From an uncultured Rhizobiaceae group bacterium (GTDB lineage Bacteria; Pseudomonadota; Alphaproteobacteria; Rhizobiales; Rhizobiaceae): DNA of 64,000 nucleotides. Location of the stretch: NCBI GenBank assembly GCA_937958815.1, contig CALGMR010000009.1, positions 248,001-312,000 on the forward strand. The letters are read 5' to 3'. Shown piece after piece: positions 57,202 through 64,000 of this stretch (its first letter is position 1; the number at the start of each line of letters is the position of its first letter). The notes beneath the pieces were generated by a model. That model was not told the origin of the DNA, searched no databases, and saw only the letters and a program-made list of their open reading frames with translations. The position numbers were made by a program, and so were the translations under genes.

Positions 57202-58023
57202 TTATTTTGTTTGCATAGCCAGTTGTTCAGCGCGTGCACGCTGCACGTCATTATACTTCATAGAAAGGGAGGCAATTATAACTCCCAACGTCACAATCGC
57301 GACCAAGATGGTGCAGACAGCATTTATTTCCGGTGTTACCCCCAAGCGCACCTGACTGAAGATCTTCATCGGCAGTGTTGTCGCCCCTGGACCAGAATTG
57401 AACTGCGCAATCACCAAATCATCCAGCGAAAGAGTAAAGGCCAGCATCCAGCCAGCAATGACTGCGGGCATGATGATTGGCAGTGTAATGCTGAAAAATG
57501 TTCGGGCGGGCGTCGCGCCCAAGTCCAGGGCCGCCTCCTCCAATGAACGGTCAAAACTCGCCAAACGAGATTGCACCACCACCGCCACAAAGCACATGGA
57601 AAATGTGATGTGCGCCAGCGTGACCGTGGTAATTCCCCGCTCCATCCCAACGGCCACGAAAAGCAACAACAACGACAAACCCGTGATCACTTCTGGCATG
57701 ACCAATGGCGCGTAGATCATTCCAGAGAACAAAAATCGCCCCCTAAAACGTGTGTATCGCATCAGCGCCATGGCAGCCATTGTGCCCAACACTGTGGCAA
57801 CGGAAGCAGAAACAATGGCAACTTTGAACGTCACCCAAGCCGCATCCACCAAACCCAGGTTGGCAAATGCAGCAGCATACCATTTGGTTGAAAACCCTGC
57901 CCAAACGGTTACCAATTTAGAGGCATTGAACGAATAGATGATCAGCAGCAAAATCGGGATGTAGAGGAATGCAAACCCTAAAACCACGGATGCGATGTTG
58001 AATGAAGTCCACTGTCTGGTCAT
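57202..58023 (-). CDS. potI: Putrescine/spermidine ABC transporter permease PotI
   Basis: A 273-aa inner-membrane permease with six helices and the ABC contact loop EEAALDLGATPARTFFSITLP. ATG 58023 overlaps the potH stop by 4 bp (ATGA); upstream frame is a shadow. Fourth gene of potF-potG-potH-potI. It resembles PotI/PotC of polyamine systems. Confidence 0.92.
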   Translation of the reverse strand: MTRQWTSFNIASVVLGFAFLYIPILLLIIYSFNASKLVTVWAGFSTKWYAAAFANLGLVDAAWVTFKVAIVSASVATVLGTMAAMALMRYTRFRGRFLFSGMIYAPLVMPEVITGLSLLLLFVAVGMERGITTVTLAHITFSMCFVAVVVQSRLASFDRSLEEAALDLGATPARTFFSITLPIIMPAVIAGWMLAFTLSLDDLVIAQFNSGPGATTLPMKIFSQVRLGVTPEINAVCTILVAIVTLGVIIASLSMKYNDVQRARAEQLAMQTK

Positions 58024-58928
58024 GCGCCCTGCTCCCGGGCGCGCGCTTCGCTCTTTTGAAACAGCATGATCGGGATGATCAAGATCAATAGCAAGATTAT
58101 GGCGACCGCCGACGACACTGGCCAATCTCTGTTTTGGAAAAACTCATCAAACAATGTGCGCCCGATCATTAAAGTGCTGGAGCCACCCAGCAATGAAGGA
58201 ATAACGAACTCGCCAACTGCAGGAATAAACACAAGCATGCAGCCAGCAATCACGCCCGGGCGTGAGAGAGGCCACGTGATTTGCCAGAAGGCTGATACTT
58301 TGCTGCATCCAAGGTCAGCAGCAGCTTCCAGCAAGGTACCGTCCTGTTTTTCCAAATTTGCGTAGAGCGGCAAAACCATGAACGGCAAATACGAATACAC
58401 AATGCCGATATAGACGGCCCAATTGGTGTTCATGATCGTCAGTGGTTCGCTGATCACGCCTGCCCAAATGAGAAACTGATTGAGCAAACCTTCTTTCTTT
58501 AAGATACCGATCCAAGCGTAAACACGAATGAGAAACGACGTCCAAAAGGGCAAGATGACCAGCATTAACAAAAGTGGCCGCAGATTGCGCGGCGCGCGCG
58601 CCATTCCATAGGCCAGTGGAAATCCGATCAACAGCGTCAGCAGAGTAGAGATAAATGCAATCTGGACACTCGACAGATAGCTTTTCCAATAGAGCGCATC
58701 TTGGGTCAGGAATGTGTAATTGCTGATCGAGAAAGTCTTTATATCACACCACCAGCCAATTGGCCCATCGAGCCAATTCATGGCTGGAAGGTAGGGAGGT
58801 TGTGCAATGGCGGGTTCGGAAACTGAAAGCTTTGCCACCAGCAAAAATGGCGCCAAGAAAAAGACAATAAGCCAAAGATAGGGCAACCAGATTGTTGCCC
58901 GTTTAAAAATGGACTGCAAGGCGCTCAC
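58020..58928 (-). CDS. potH: Putrescine/spermidine ABC transporter permease PotH
   Basis: A 302-aa permease with six helices, PYLWLIVFFLAPFLLVAKLS near the N-terminus and the ABC contact loop EAAADLGCSKVSAFWQITWP. The start is GTG 58928, overlapping the potG stop as GTGA. The family resemblance is to PotH. Co-transcribed with potG and potI by 4-bp overlaps. Confidence 0.92.
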   Translation of the reverse strand: MSALQSIFKRATIWLPYLWLIVFFLAPFLLVAKLSVSEPAIAQPPYLPAMNWLDGPIGWWCDIKTFSISNYTFLTQDALYWKSYLSSVQIAFISTLLTLLIGFPLAYGMARAPRNLRPLLLMLVILPFWTSFLIRVYAWIGILKKEGLLNQFLIWAGVISEPLTIMNTNWAVYIGIVYSYLPFMVLPLYANLEKQDGTLLEAAADLGCSKVSAFWQITWPLSRPGVIAGCMLVFIPAVGEFVIPSLLGGSSTLMIGRTLFDEFFQNRDWPVSSAVAIILLLILIIPIMLFQKSEARAREQGA

Positions 58929-60073
58929 GATATCAACACCCGCGCGCCTTGGGGGGAGCAGGACACCCATACCCGTTCTTCCCAAGTGATCATATCAGCC
59001 CCTGAAACCGCGCTGTTCAAAACCGCTGCTTTGACGAACTCACCGCTGTCGAGCTTGACTTTATAGACCGTTAAACCCCCGAGATACGCGATGTCCCAAA
59101 CTTCACCTTCAAGGGCGTTGAGCGCTTTTGCTGGTTTCTTGCGAGATATGTTCAGCTTTTCCGGTCGCGATGCGAACCAGACATTGCGCCCGACGGCAAA
59201 TTCTTCCGACGTGTTCACCTGAAGATCTTGCCCGCTGTCGCTTTGCAAGAGAACCTTGCCTTTCGCATGGCCCACGGTTTTGGAGGCGATCAGATTGATG
59301 TCACCCAAAAAGTCGGCAACATAGCGGCTGTTGGGTCGTTCATACATTTCCATGGGCGGATCGACCTGGATGATGCGCCCGTGATCCATCACAGCTATTC
59401 GATCTGCAACCGTCATGGCTTCTTCTTGATCGTGGGTGACGATCATGAATGTGATGCCCAGCTTCTCCTGCAAGTCCACCAGTTCAAATTGAGTTTCTTC
59501 TCGCAGTTTACGATCCAGCGCACCAAGCGGTTCATCCAGCAACAACAGTTTTGGTTGCTTTGCCAGTGACCGTGCCAAAGCGACTCGCTGCTTTTGACCC
59601 CCAGACAATTGATCAGGTTTGCGTTTGCCAAAATCCTCCATCTTCACCAAGGCCAACATATCAGCAACTCGATCGTTGATTTCGCTCTTCGCCATGCCAT
59701 CCTGTTTCAAACCGAAGGCGATGTTTTTCTCAACACTCATGTGGGGAAACAATGCGTAAGACTGGAACATCATGTTCACTGGCCGACGATATGGGGGAAC
59801 ATCCGCCAGATTTTCTCCTGCCAAAAACACATCCCCTTGTGTGACCTGTTCAAAGCCAGCCAACATGCGCATCAACGTCGTCTTGCCGCAGCCGGAGGGT
59901 CCCAGCAGCGCAAAAAATTCTCGCTCGTATATTTTCAAGGAAAGGTCGTCCACGGCGGTGACTGCACCGTAGCGTTTGGTGACGTTTTGAAACTCGATGA
60001 AGGGCTGTTTGTCCTTCTCCAACCACGGATGGAAACTGCGGTTCAATGCTGCCGGTTGTTTCGGATTGCTCAC
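58925..60073 (-). CDS. potG: Putrescine/spermidine ABC transporter ATP-binding protein PotG
   Basis: A 382-aa ATPase. Walker A GPSGCGKTT, Q-loop MFQSYALFPHM, signature LSGGQKQRVALARSL, Walker B LLLLDEPLGALD and His switch THDQEEAM are complete; a C-terminal TOBE-like domain follows. The start is GTG 60073 with GGAG 7 nt upstream. Between potF (55 bp gap) and potH. Confidence 0.95.
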   Translation of the reverse strand: MSNPKQPAALNRSFHPWLEKDKQPFIEFQNVTKRYGAVTAVDDLSLKIYEREFFALLGPSGCGKTTLMRMLAGFEQVTQGDVFLAGENLADVPPYRRPVNMMFQSYALFPHMSVEKNIAFGLKQDGMAKSEINDRVADMLALVKMEDFGKRKPDQLSGGQKQRVALARSLAKQPKLLLLDEPLGALDRKLREETQFELVDLQEKLGITFMIVTHDQEEAMTVADRIAVMDHGRIIQVDPPMEMYERPNSRYVADFLGDINLIASKTVGHAKGKVLLQSDSGQDLQVNTSEEFAVGRNVWFASRPEKLNISRKKPAKALNALEGEVWDIAYLGGLTVYKVKLDSGEFVKAAVLNSAVSGADMITWEERVWVSCSPQGARVLIS

Positions 60074-60128
60074 GAGGCGTCTCCAATCATGAGGCCGCAC
60101 ATAGCGGCCTCATGATGGTTTTGAACCA

Positions 60129-61220
60129 TTACTGGCCTGTTTTCACTTTTGTCCAGGCGCGTGTCACCACACGCTGGGTGCGCGCGTCATACGGCGTTGT
60201 GATGTAGGTTTTTGCAAGAGTTGCATCATCTGGATAAATCGCCGGGTCTTCCAGCACGTCTTTCTCAAGAAGTGGTTGTGAGGCTTTGTTTCCATTTGCA
60301 TAGTAAACATAGTTCGACGCTTTAGCGATCACGTCTGGGCGCATGATGTAGTTCAAAAATTCATGGGCCTCTTTTACGTTCTTGGCATCTTTTGGGATTG
60401 CCATTTGGTCGAACCACATCAGAGCGCCTTCGCTTGGAATGGAGTAGCCAATTTCAACACCGGCTTTCGCTTCTGCTGCACGGTCGCGCGCTTGAAAGAT
60501 ATCGCCAGACCAACCGACAGCAAGGCAGATGTCGCCGTTGGACAAAGCGTTGATATATTCAGATGAATGGAATTTTTGAACATTCGGGGTTGTTTTGGCC
60601 AACAGGGCTTCAGCCTCTGCAATGTCGCCTGCATCTTTGCTGTCAGGGTTTTTGCCAAGATAATTCAAAGCAGCTGGAATGAGTTCCGATGGCGCATCCA
60701 AAACATGCACTCCACAGTCTTTCAGTTTGGCAAGTTTTGCAGGATCAAAAAACACATCCCATGATGTGACTTCACCACCCAAGCGCTCTTTCACTTTCTT
60801 GATGTTGTAACCGATGCCCGTTGTTCCCCACATGTAGTTGATGGAGAATTTTGCACCTGGGTCATATTTTTCGGTGCGGTCTGTAATCACGTCCCACATG
60901 TTTTTTGTGTTTGGCAAAGCGGATTTATCGAGTTCCTGAAACACACCAGCGTTGATTTGACGTGCCAAGAACGTTGCCGATGGAACAACCAAATCGTAAC
61001 CAGTGCCACCGGCAAGCAATTTTGTTTCCAAGATTTCGTTTGAATCAAAAACATCATATGTGACTTTGATGCCCGTCTCTTTGGTGAAATCGGTCAAGAT
61101 GCTCTCGTCGATATAGTCTGACCAGTTATAAACGTTGAGCGTCCGCTCTTGTGCGAATGCGCCTGAAGCCATGACGGCCAAAACGGTCGTCAAAGAAAGT
61201 GTTTTCAATTTGATATTCAT
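60129..61220 (-). CDS. potF: Polyamine ABC transporter substrate-binding protein PotF
   Basis: A 363-aa periplasmic binding protein of the PotD/PotF family. The signal peptide ends at SGAFAQ, and the mature part begins RTLNVYNWSDYIDESIL, the characteristic polyamine-binding N-terminus. WSGDIFQARDRA and YSIPSEGALMWFDQMAIPKDA are also typical. Putrescine is the likely ligand given the neighbouring glutamine-synthetase-like enzyme. ATG 61220 was chosen; the longer frame reaches into the upstream gap. Confidence 0.93.
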   Translation of the reverse strand: MNIKLKTLSLTTVLAVMASGAFAQERTLNVYNWSDYIDESILTDFTKETGIKVTYDVFDSNEILETKLLAGGTGYDLVVPSATFLARQINAGVFQELDKSALPNTKNMWDVITDRTEKYDPGAKFSINYMWGTTGIGYNIKKVKERLGGEVTSWDVFFDPAKLAKLKDCGVHVLDAPSELIPAALNYLGKNPDSKDAGDIAEAEALLAKTTPNVQKFHSSEYINALSNGDICLAVGWSGDIFQARDRAAEAKAGVEIGYSIPSEGALMWFDQMAIPKDAKNVKEAHEFLNYIMRPDVIAKASNYVYYANGNKASQPLLEKDVLEDPAIYPDDATLAKTYITTPYDARTQRVVTRAWTKVKTGQ

Positions 61221-61336
61221 GCCCTGAAATCCAATTCTGTTCTTGGAGCTTATAATTAGGCTGGTCGCCTTCGACAAAAAGTCTAGGGCAGATGCCGATA
61301 AAAGCGCAATCAAAAAAGCGCTGCAGAACTCTGATT

Positions 61337-62722
61337 TCAAAGATATGTTTGGCGTTCCAGCTCTGACATATCTTGCTCAAAGCGCGTAATTTCAGCCTGT
61401 TTGATCGCTGAAAGAATATGGACCATTTCTTTGCCCAATGCTTGGTTTGCAAACGCACTGGATTTGAACTGATGTAAAGCATTAGTCATGACTTTCGGCA
61501 AAGGCTCTCCACGGTTTGAGGTATCTTCGTCGTAAGCGTTGCCTTCTAGGGCAGGAAGAGATGGGCCTTTTCCCGCCTGCAGGCCAGCTCGCATTCCTTC
61601 CAACAGGCCTGCCAATACCAGATAAGGGTTTGCGTCCGCACCCGACACACGATGTTCCAGACGTCGCGCTGCGCCTTCTGCTGCGGGCAATCGGACGGCG
61701 ACAGAACGATTGTTTTCACCCCAATTGGCGCGCGTTGGCGCATAAGAACCTGGCGCCATGCGGCGGAAACCGTTGCGCGAATTGACAAAAACGAGTGTCA
61801 TTTCAGCCATGGTTTTCACGAGTCCAGCGGCTGCGTGTGTGAGCTGTTCATTGCCATTGGCCAAAGAGAAAATATTGTCCCCTTCGCCATTGAGCAGGCT
61901 GATATGCACATGCATGCCATTGCCAGGTTGATCTAAAAACGGTTTTGCCATGAACGTAGCTGTAAGCTTGTGCAAGCGCGCGCATTCTCGAACAATGCGC
62001 TTGAGTAATACAACATCGTCTGCAGCTTTTAACGGCTCATCGCGATGAACCAGATTGATTTCAAACTGTCCGGGGCCAGCTTCTTTTACAATTGTGTCCA
62101 ATGGCAAGTTCGCCCATTGCGCAGCATTGCGAATATCGGCAAACACGGGCAGTTTTTCAGCCAACGCATCGAGACCATACATGAATTGGGCATCGGCAAT
62201 TCCGCTGTCTTCGGCTATTTCAAATGCGCTGCCGTCATCTTTCAACAAGTGAAATTCAAGTTCAAAAGCGCAAACAGGGTGCAACCCATCTTCGCTTAAT
62301 CGGGCAACGGCGTTTTCAAGGACAGTTCGCGCGCAACCGCCGAAGGGCTGGTGATCCGGGCTTTGCATTTGCAAAATAACTTGAGCAGTTTTTGCTTTTT
62401 GCTGGCTGTTGCACGCAATAGATTCTGCGTGCCCCCAAGGGACAGTGGAAAGACTGCTTTCAACCGCTACGCCAAACCCGTCTTTGTCTCCGCTTGAAAT
62501 GTGCAGACCCGTGTCAGGGACTTCATTTCCCCAAACATCCAGCCCATGCAACGACAGAGGAAAATTAATGCCTGTCGAAAACGCTTTTTTCAGTGAGGAG
62601 ACAGGAGCCCATTTCCCTCTGGTCACGCCAGAAGGGTCGACCACCACAAACTCTACATTCTCAACAGCTGGATGATCCGCCAAAAAATTGTTCAAGACCG
62701 AATTAGAATTTTCCATGGGCAT
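61337..62722 (-). CDS. Glutamine-synthetase-family protein, gamma-glutamylpolyamine synthetase-like
   Basis: A 461-aa ATP-dependent ligase of the glutamine synthetase superfamily. The core motifs are GPGQFEINLVH, GNGMHVHISLLN and NRSVAVRLPAAEGAARRLEHRVSGADANPYL. Together with the pot genes it probably glutamylates putrescine or another polyamine (PuuA/SpuI type) as the first step of its breakdown. I chose ATG 62722, with GAGAAG 9 nt upstream; ATG 62716 is an alternative. No other puu genes follow in the window. Divergent from panD by 114 bp. Confidence 0.85.
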   Translation of the reverse strand: MPMENSNSVLNNFLADHPAVENVEFVVVDPSGVTRGKWAPVSSLKKAFSTGINFPLSLHGLDVWGNEVPDTGLHISSGDKDGFGVAVESSLSTVPWGHAESIACNSQQKAKTAQVILQMQSPDHQPFGGCARTVLENAVARLSEDGLHPVCAFELEFHLLKDDGSAFEIAEDSGIADAQFMYGLDALAEKLPVFADIRNAAQWANLPLDTIVKEAGPGQFEINLVHRDEPLKAADDVVLLKRIVRECARLHKLTATFMAKPFLDQPGNGMHVHISLLNGEGDNIFSLANGNEQLTHAAAGLVKTMAEMTLVFVNSRNGFRRMAPGSYAPTRANWGENNRSVAVRLPAAEGAARRLEHRVSGADANPYLVLAGLLEGMRAGLQAGKGPSLPALEGNAYDEDTSNRGEPLPKVMTNALHQFKSSAFANQALGKEMVHILSAIKQAEITRFEQDMSELERQTYL

Positions 62723-62836
62723 CTGCACAGCTTCTCGAGATTAGTTACAATTTTAACGATTATTTTTGCGGAAACTTTCAACATCACCCTTATGGCATGA
62801 CACTCACTGGGAATACAGAAAAGTGGGTATTTGGAT

Positions 62837-63343
62837 ATGAAAAAAATTGTTGCAGCCAAACTGCATGGAATTCACGTCACAGAAGCAAACCTGAACTATC
62901 ATGGTTCGATCACACTAGATCCTGAACAATGCGAGTTGGCCGGCATTCTTCCGATGGAGTTTGTCGACATTTGGAACAAAAATTCCGGCGCGCGCATTTC
63001 GACTTATGTGATTTATGGAGAGCGTGGAAGCAAGGTGTGCATCTTGAACGGCGCAGCAGCGCGCACATGCCAAAAAGGTGACGCGGTGATCATTTGCTCT
63101 AGCGATTATATCGATTCCAGCAAATTGACTGAGATCGAGCCAAAGGTTCTCACATATGATGAACACAACAATGTCACCGAACTTTTGACTTATAAGGCCG
63201 GAAGAATTGAAAGCGGTGGTTACACTTTTGCCATCGAAGATAAATCTGGTGATGCGTTACCAATTCCTCTGGATGAAACCTACCGCGCAACACGTTTCGA
63301 TGCCCCAAAATTATCGGAAGAACATCCGGAATTTGCAGGTTAA
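62837..63343 (+). CDS. panD: Aspartate 1-decarboxylase (PanD) with C-terminal extension
   Basis: A 168-aa protein similar over its first ~120 residues to pyruvoyl-dependent aspartate decarboxylase, which makes beta-alanine for pantothenate. The self-cleavage site is YHGS with Gly23-Ser24, and the conserved [13 protein letters not shown] and LNGAAAR are present. A C-terminal extension of about 45 residues (from TYKAGRIES onward) is unlike the usual 126-aa enzyme. I chose ATG 62837. Location beside polyamine genes is unusual. Its own terminator follows. Confidence 0.85.
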   Translation: MKKIVAAKLHGIHVTEANLNYHGSITLDPEQCELAGILPMEFVDIWNKNSGARISTYVIYGERGSKVCILNGAAARTCQKGDAVIICSSDYIDSSKLTEIEPKVLTYDEHNNVTELLTYKAGRIESGGYTFAIEDKSGDALPIPLDETYRATRFDAPKLSEEHPEFAG

Positions 63344-63358
63344 AGACTCTGACAAACT

Positions 63359-63394
63359 AAAAAAGGCCGCTTGATTACTCAAGCGGCCTTTTTT
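63359..63394. terminator. Bidirectional intrinsic terminator
   Basis: Perfect 16-bp stem, 63359-63374 with 63379-63394, TTAC loop, core GGCCGCTTGA, A-run left and T-run right. It separates panD (+) from the transglycosylase gene (-). Confidence 0.95.
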
Positions 63395-63414
63395 CATTTT
63401 CAGCTGTCTAAAAT

Positions 63415-64000
63415 CTACAAAGACGCAGCGAACTTCGCGATGGCGTTTTGATAAGCGGAAGAGGCGTTCCACTCATTCAATACGCGGAAATTGCGTGTCC
63501 CCGGGCCGTAGGGCTGGCCTGCTTGCCATCCATATGCACGAAGGTAGTTGGCTGTAGATGCCAAAACGTCTGGAACCGAACGCAGAAGATCGCGCCCACC
63601 ACCGTCGAAATCTACGCCGAACTTGATGTAGTTGGCGGCCATGAACTGTGTTTGCCCAATTTCACCATGGGCAGCGCCACGAAACTTGCTGCGCGGGATC
63701 CAGCCTTTATCAACAATTTTTAGAGCAGCCATGAGGTTCGGTTTGAAAAAACCAGAGCGACGGCAATCGTGGGTCAAAGACGCCAAGGATGTGATGATGT
63801 CTTTCTTGCCTGTGAAACGACCAAATCCGGTTTCCATACCCCAGATTGTTGCCAAAACTTCTTTTTGCACGCCAAATCGTTTCTCGACTTTAGCAAATGT
63901 ACGACGATATTTCTTCAGCCGTGAAAGCGTTGGGCCGCGCAAACCAGCTGTTTTCTTTTTGTAGAATTTGTTGAAATTGCTCTTTGAACTGGCTGCACGT
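63415..64000 (-). CDS. Lytic murein transglycosylase, MltB type (partial)
   Basis: C-terminal part of a soluble lytic transglycosylase of the MltB/SLT_2 group, which cleaves peptidoglycan between MurNAc and GlcNAc. The gene continues beyond the window end. The catalytic Glu is in IWGMETGFGRF, and HGEIGQTQFMAANYIKFGVDFDGGG and SVPDVLASTANYLRAYGW are diagnostic. The visible end has no peptidoglycan-binding domain. A basic stretch KKKTAG precedes. Confidence 0.92.
   Translation of the reverse strand, partial: RAASSKSNFNKFYKKKTAGLRGPTLSRLKKYRRTFAKVEKRFGVQKEVLATIWGMETGFGRFTGKKDIITSLASLTHDCRRSGFFKPNLMAALKIVDKGWIPRSKFRGAAHGEIGQTQFMAANYIKFGVDFDGGGRDLLRSVPDVLASTANYLRAYGWQAGQPYGPGTRNFRVLNEWNASSAYQNAIAKFAASL

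Overview
The window looks like chromosomal core DNA of an alphaproteobacterium, most likely of the Hyphomicrobiales (Rhizobiales) and of moderate GC content (close to 50 percent by eye). Signs of this are a short-form HisG paired with HisZ, a tRNA-His gene without an encoded G-1 and with A73, a very large cytoplasmic PdhS/PleC-type histidine kinase, a plant-type glutamate-cysteine ligase, DUF1127 and M16-pair genes, a CIRCE-controlled groESL operon, and a GC-rich palindromic intergenic repeat of the kind common in rhizobial genomes. I could not fix the genus. I see no insertion sequence, prophage, integrase or CRISPR array, and nearly all DNA is coding.

Layout. 1-8.3 kb: end of a Kef-type potassium efflux antiporter, a MATE exporter, a coupled patatin/M16 peptidase pair on the minus strand, then RNA-modification genes rsmD, rluB and tadA. 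8.3-15.8 kb: a lipoprotein, ileS, and a tightly overlapping operon HAD hydrolase-ribF-SDR-SDR. 15.9-19.3 kb: a membrane protein with a degenerate EAL domain, convergent with a TadG-like vWA protein. 19.4-21.8 kb: promoter, CIRCE and groES-groEL with an unusual hairpin-rich 3' region. 21.8-24.8 kb: orphan arsH, a Tat-exported metallo-beta-lactamase-fold protein behind stacked palindromes, and a glycerophosphodiesterase. 24.9-28.6 kb: hisS-hisZ-hisG, with a palindromic repeat between hisS and hisZ and a low-GC core in hisS. 29-32.5 kb: a DMT transporter, tag, an L,D-transpeptidase and an outer membrane barrel.

32.5-38.4 kb: glycolate oxidase glcDEF, a VanZ-like protein and an lldD-type L-lactate dehydrogenase, together a 2-hydroxyacid oxidation region. 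38.4-47.7 kb: a conserved CxxC protein, rsmE, gshA with a coupled GFA-family protein, a DUF937 protein, a DMT transporter with DUF1127 opposite a LysR regulator, xseA, and a PAS/degenerate GGDEF protein. 47.7-51.6 kb: tRNA-His and the 1147-residue histidine kinase. 51.8-57.1 kb: an orphan iron-type ABC permease, a 604-bp non-coding gap carrying two terminators that face the minus strand, an AsmA protein and a class III nucleotide cyclase. 57.2-62.7 kb: the polyamine cluster (glutamine-synthetase-like enzyme, potF, potG, potH, potI). 62.8-64 kb: a PanD with a C-terminal extension and the end of a lytic transglycosylase.

The most interesting signals are the composition mosaic inside hisS with the tRNA-His partner in the same window, the two outward-facing minus-strand terminators with no gene to serve, the stacked palindromes before the Tat/MBL gene, the repeated groEL tail, and three nucleotide-signalling proteins (EAL, GGDEF, cyclase) that lack signature residues.
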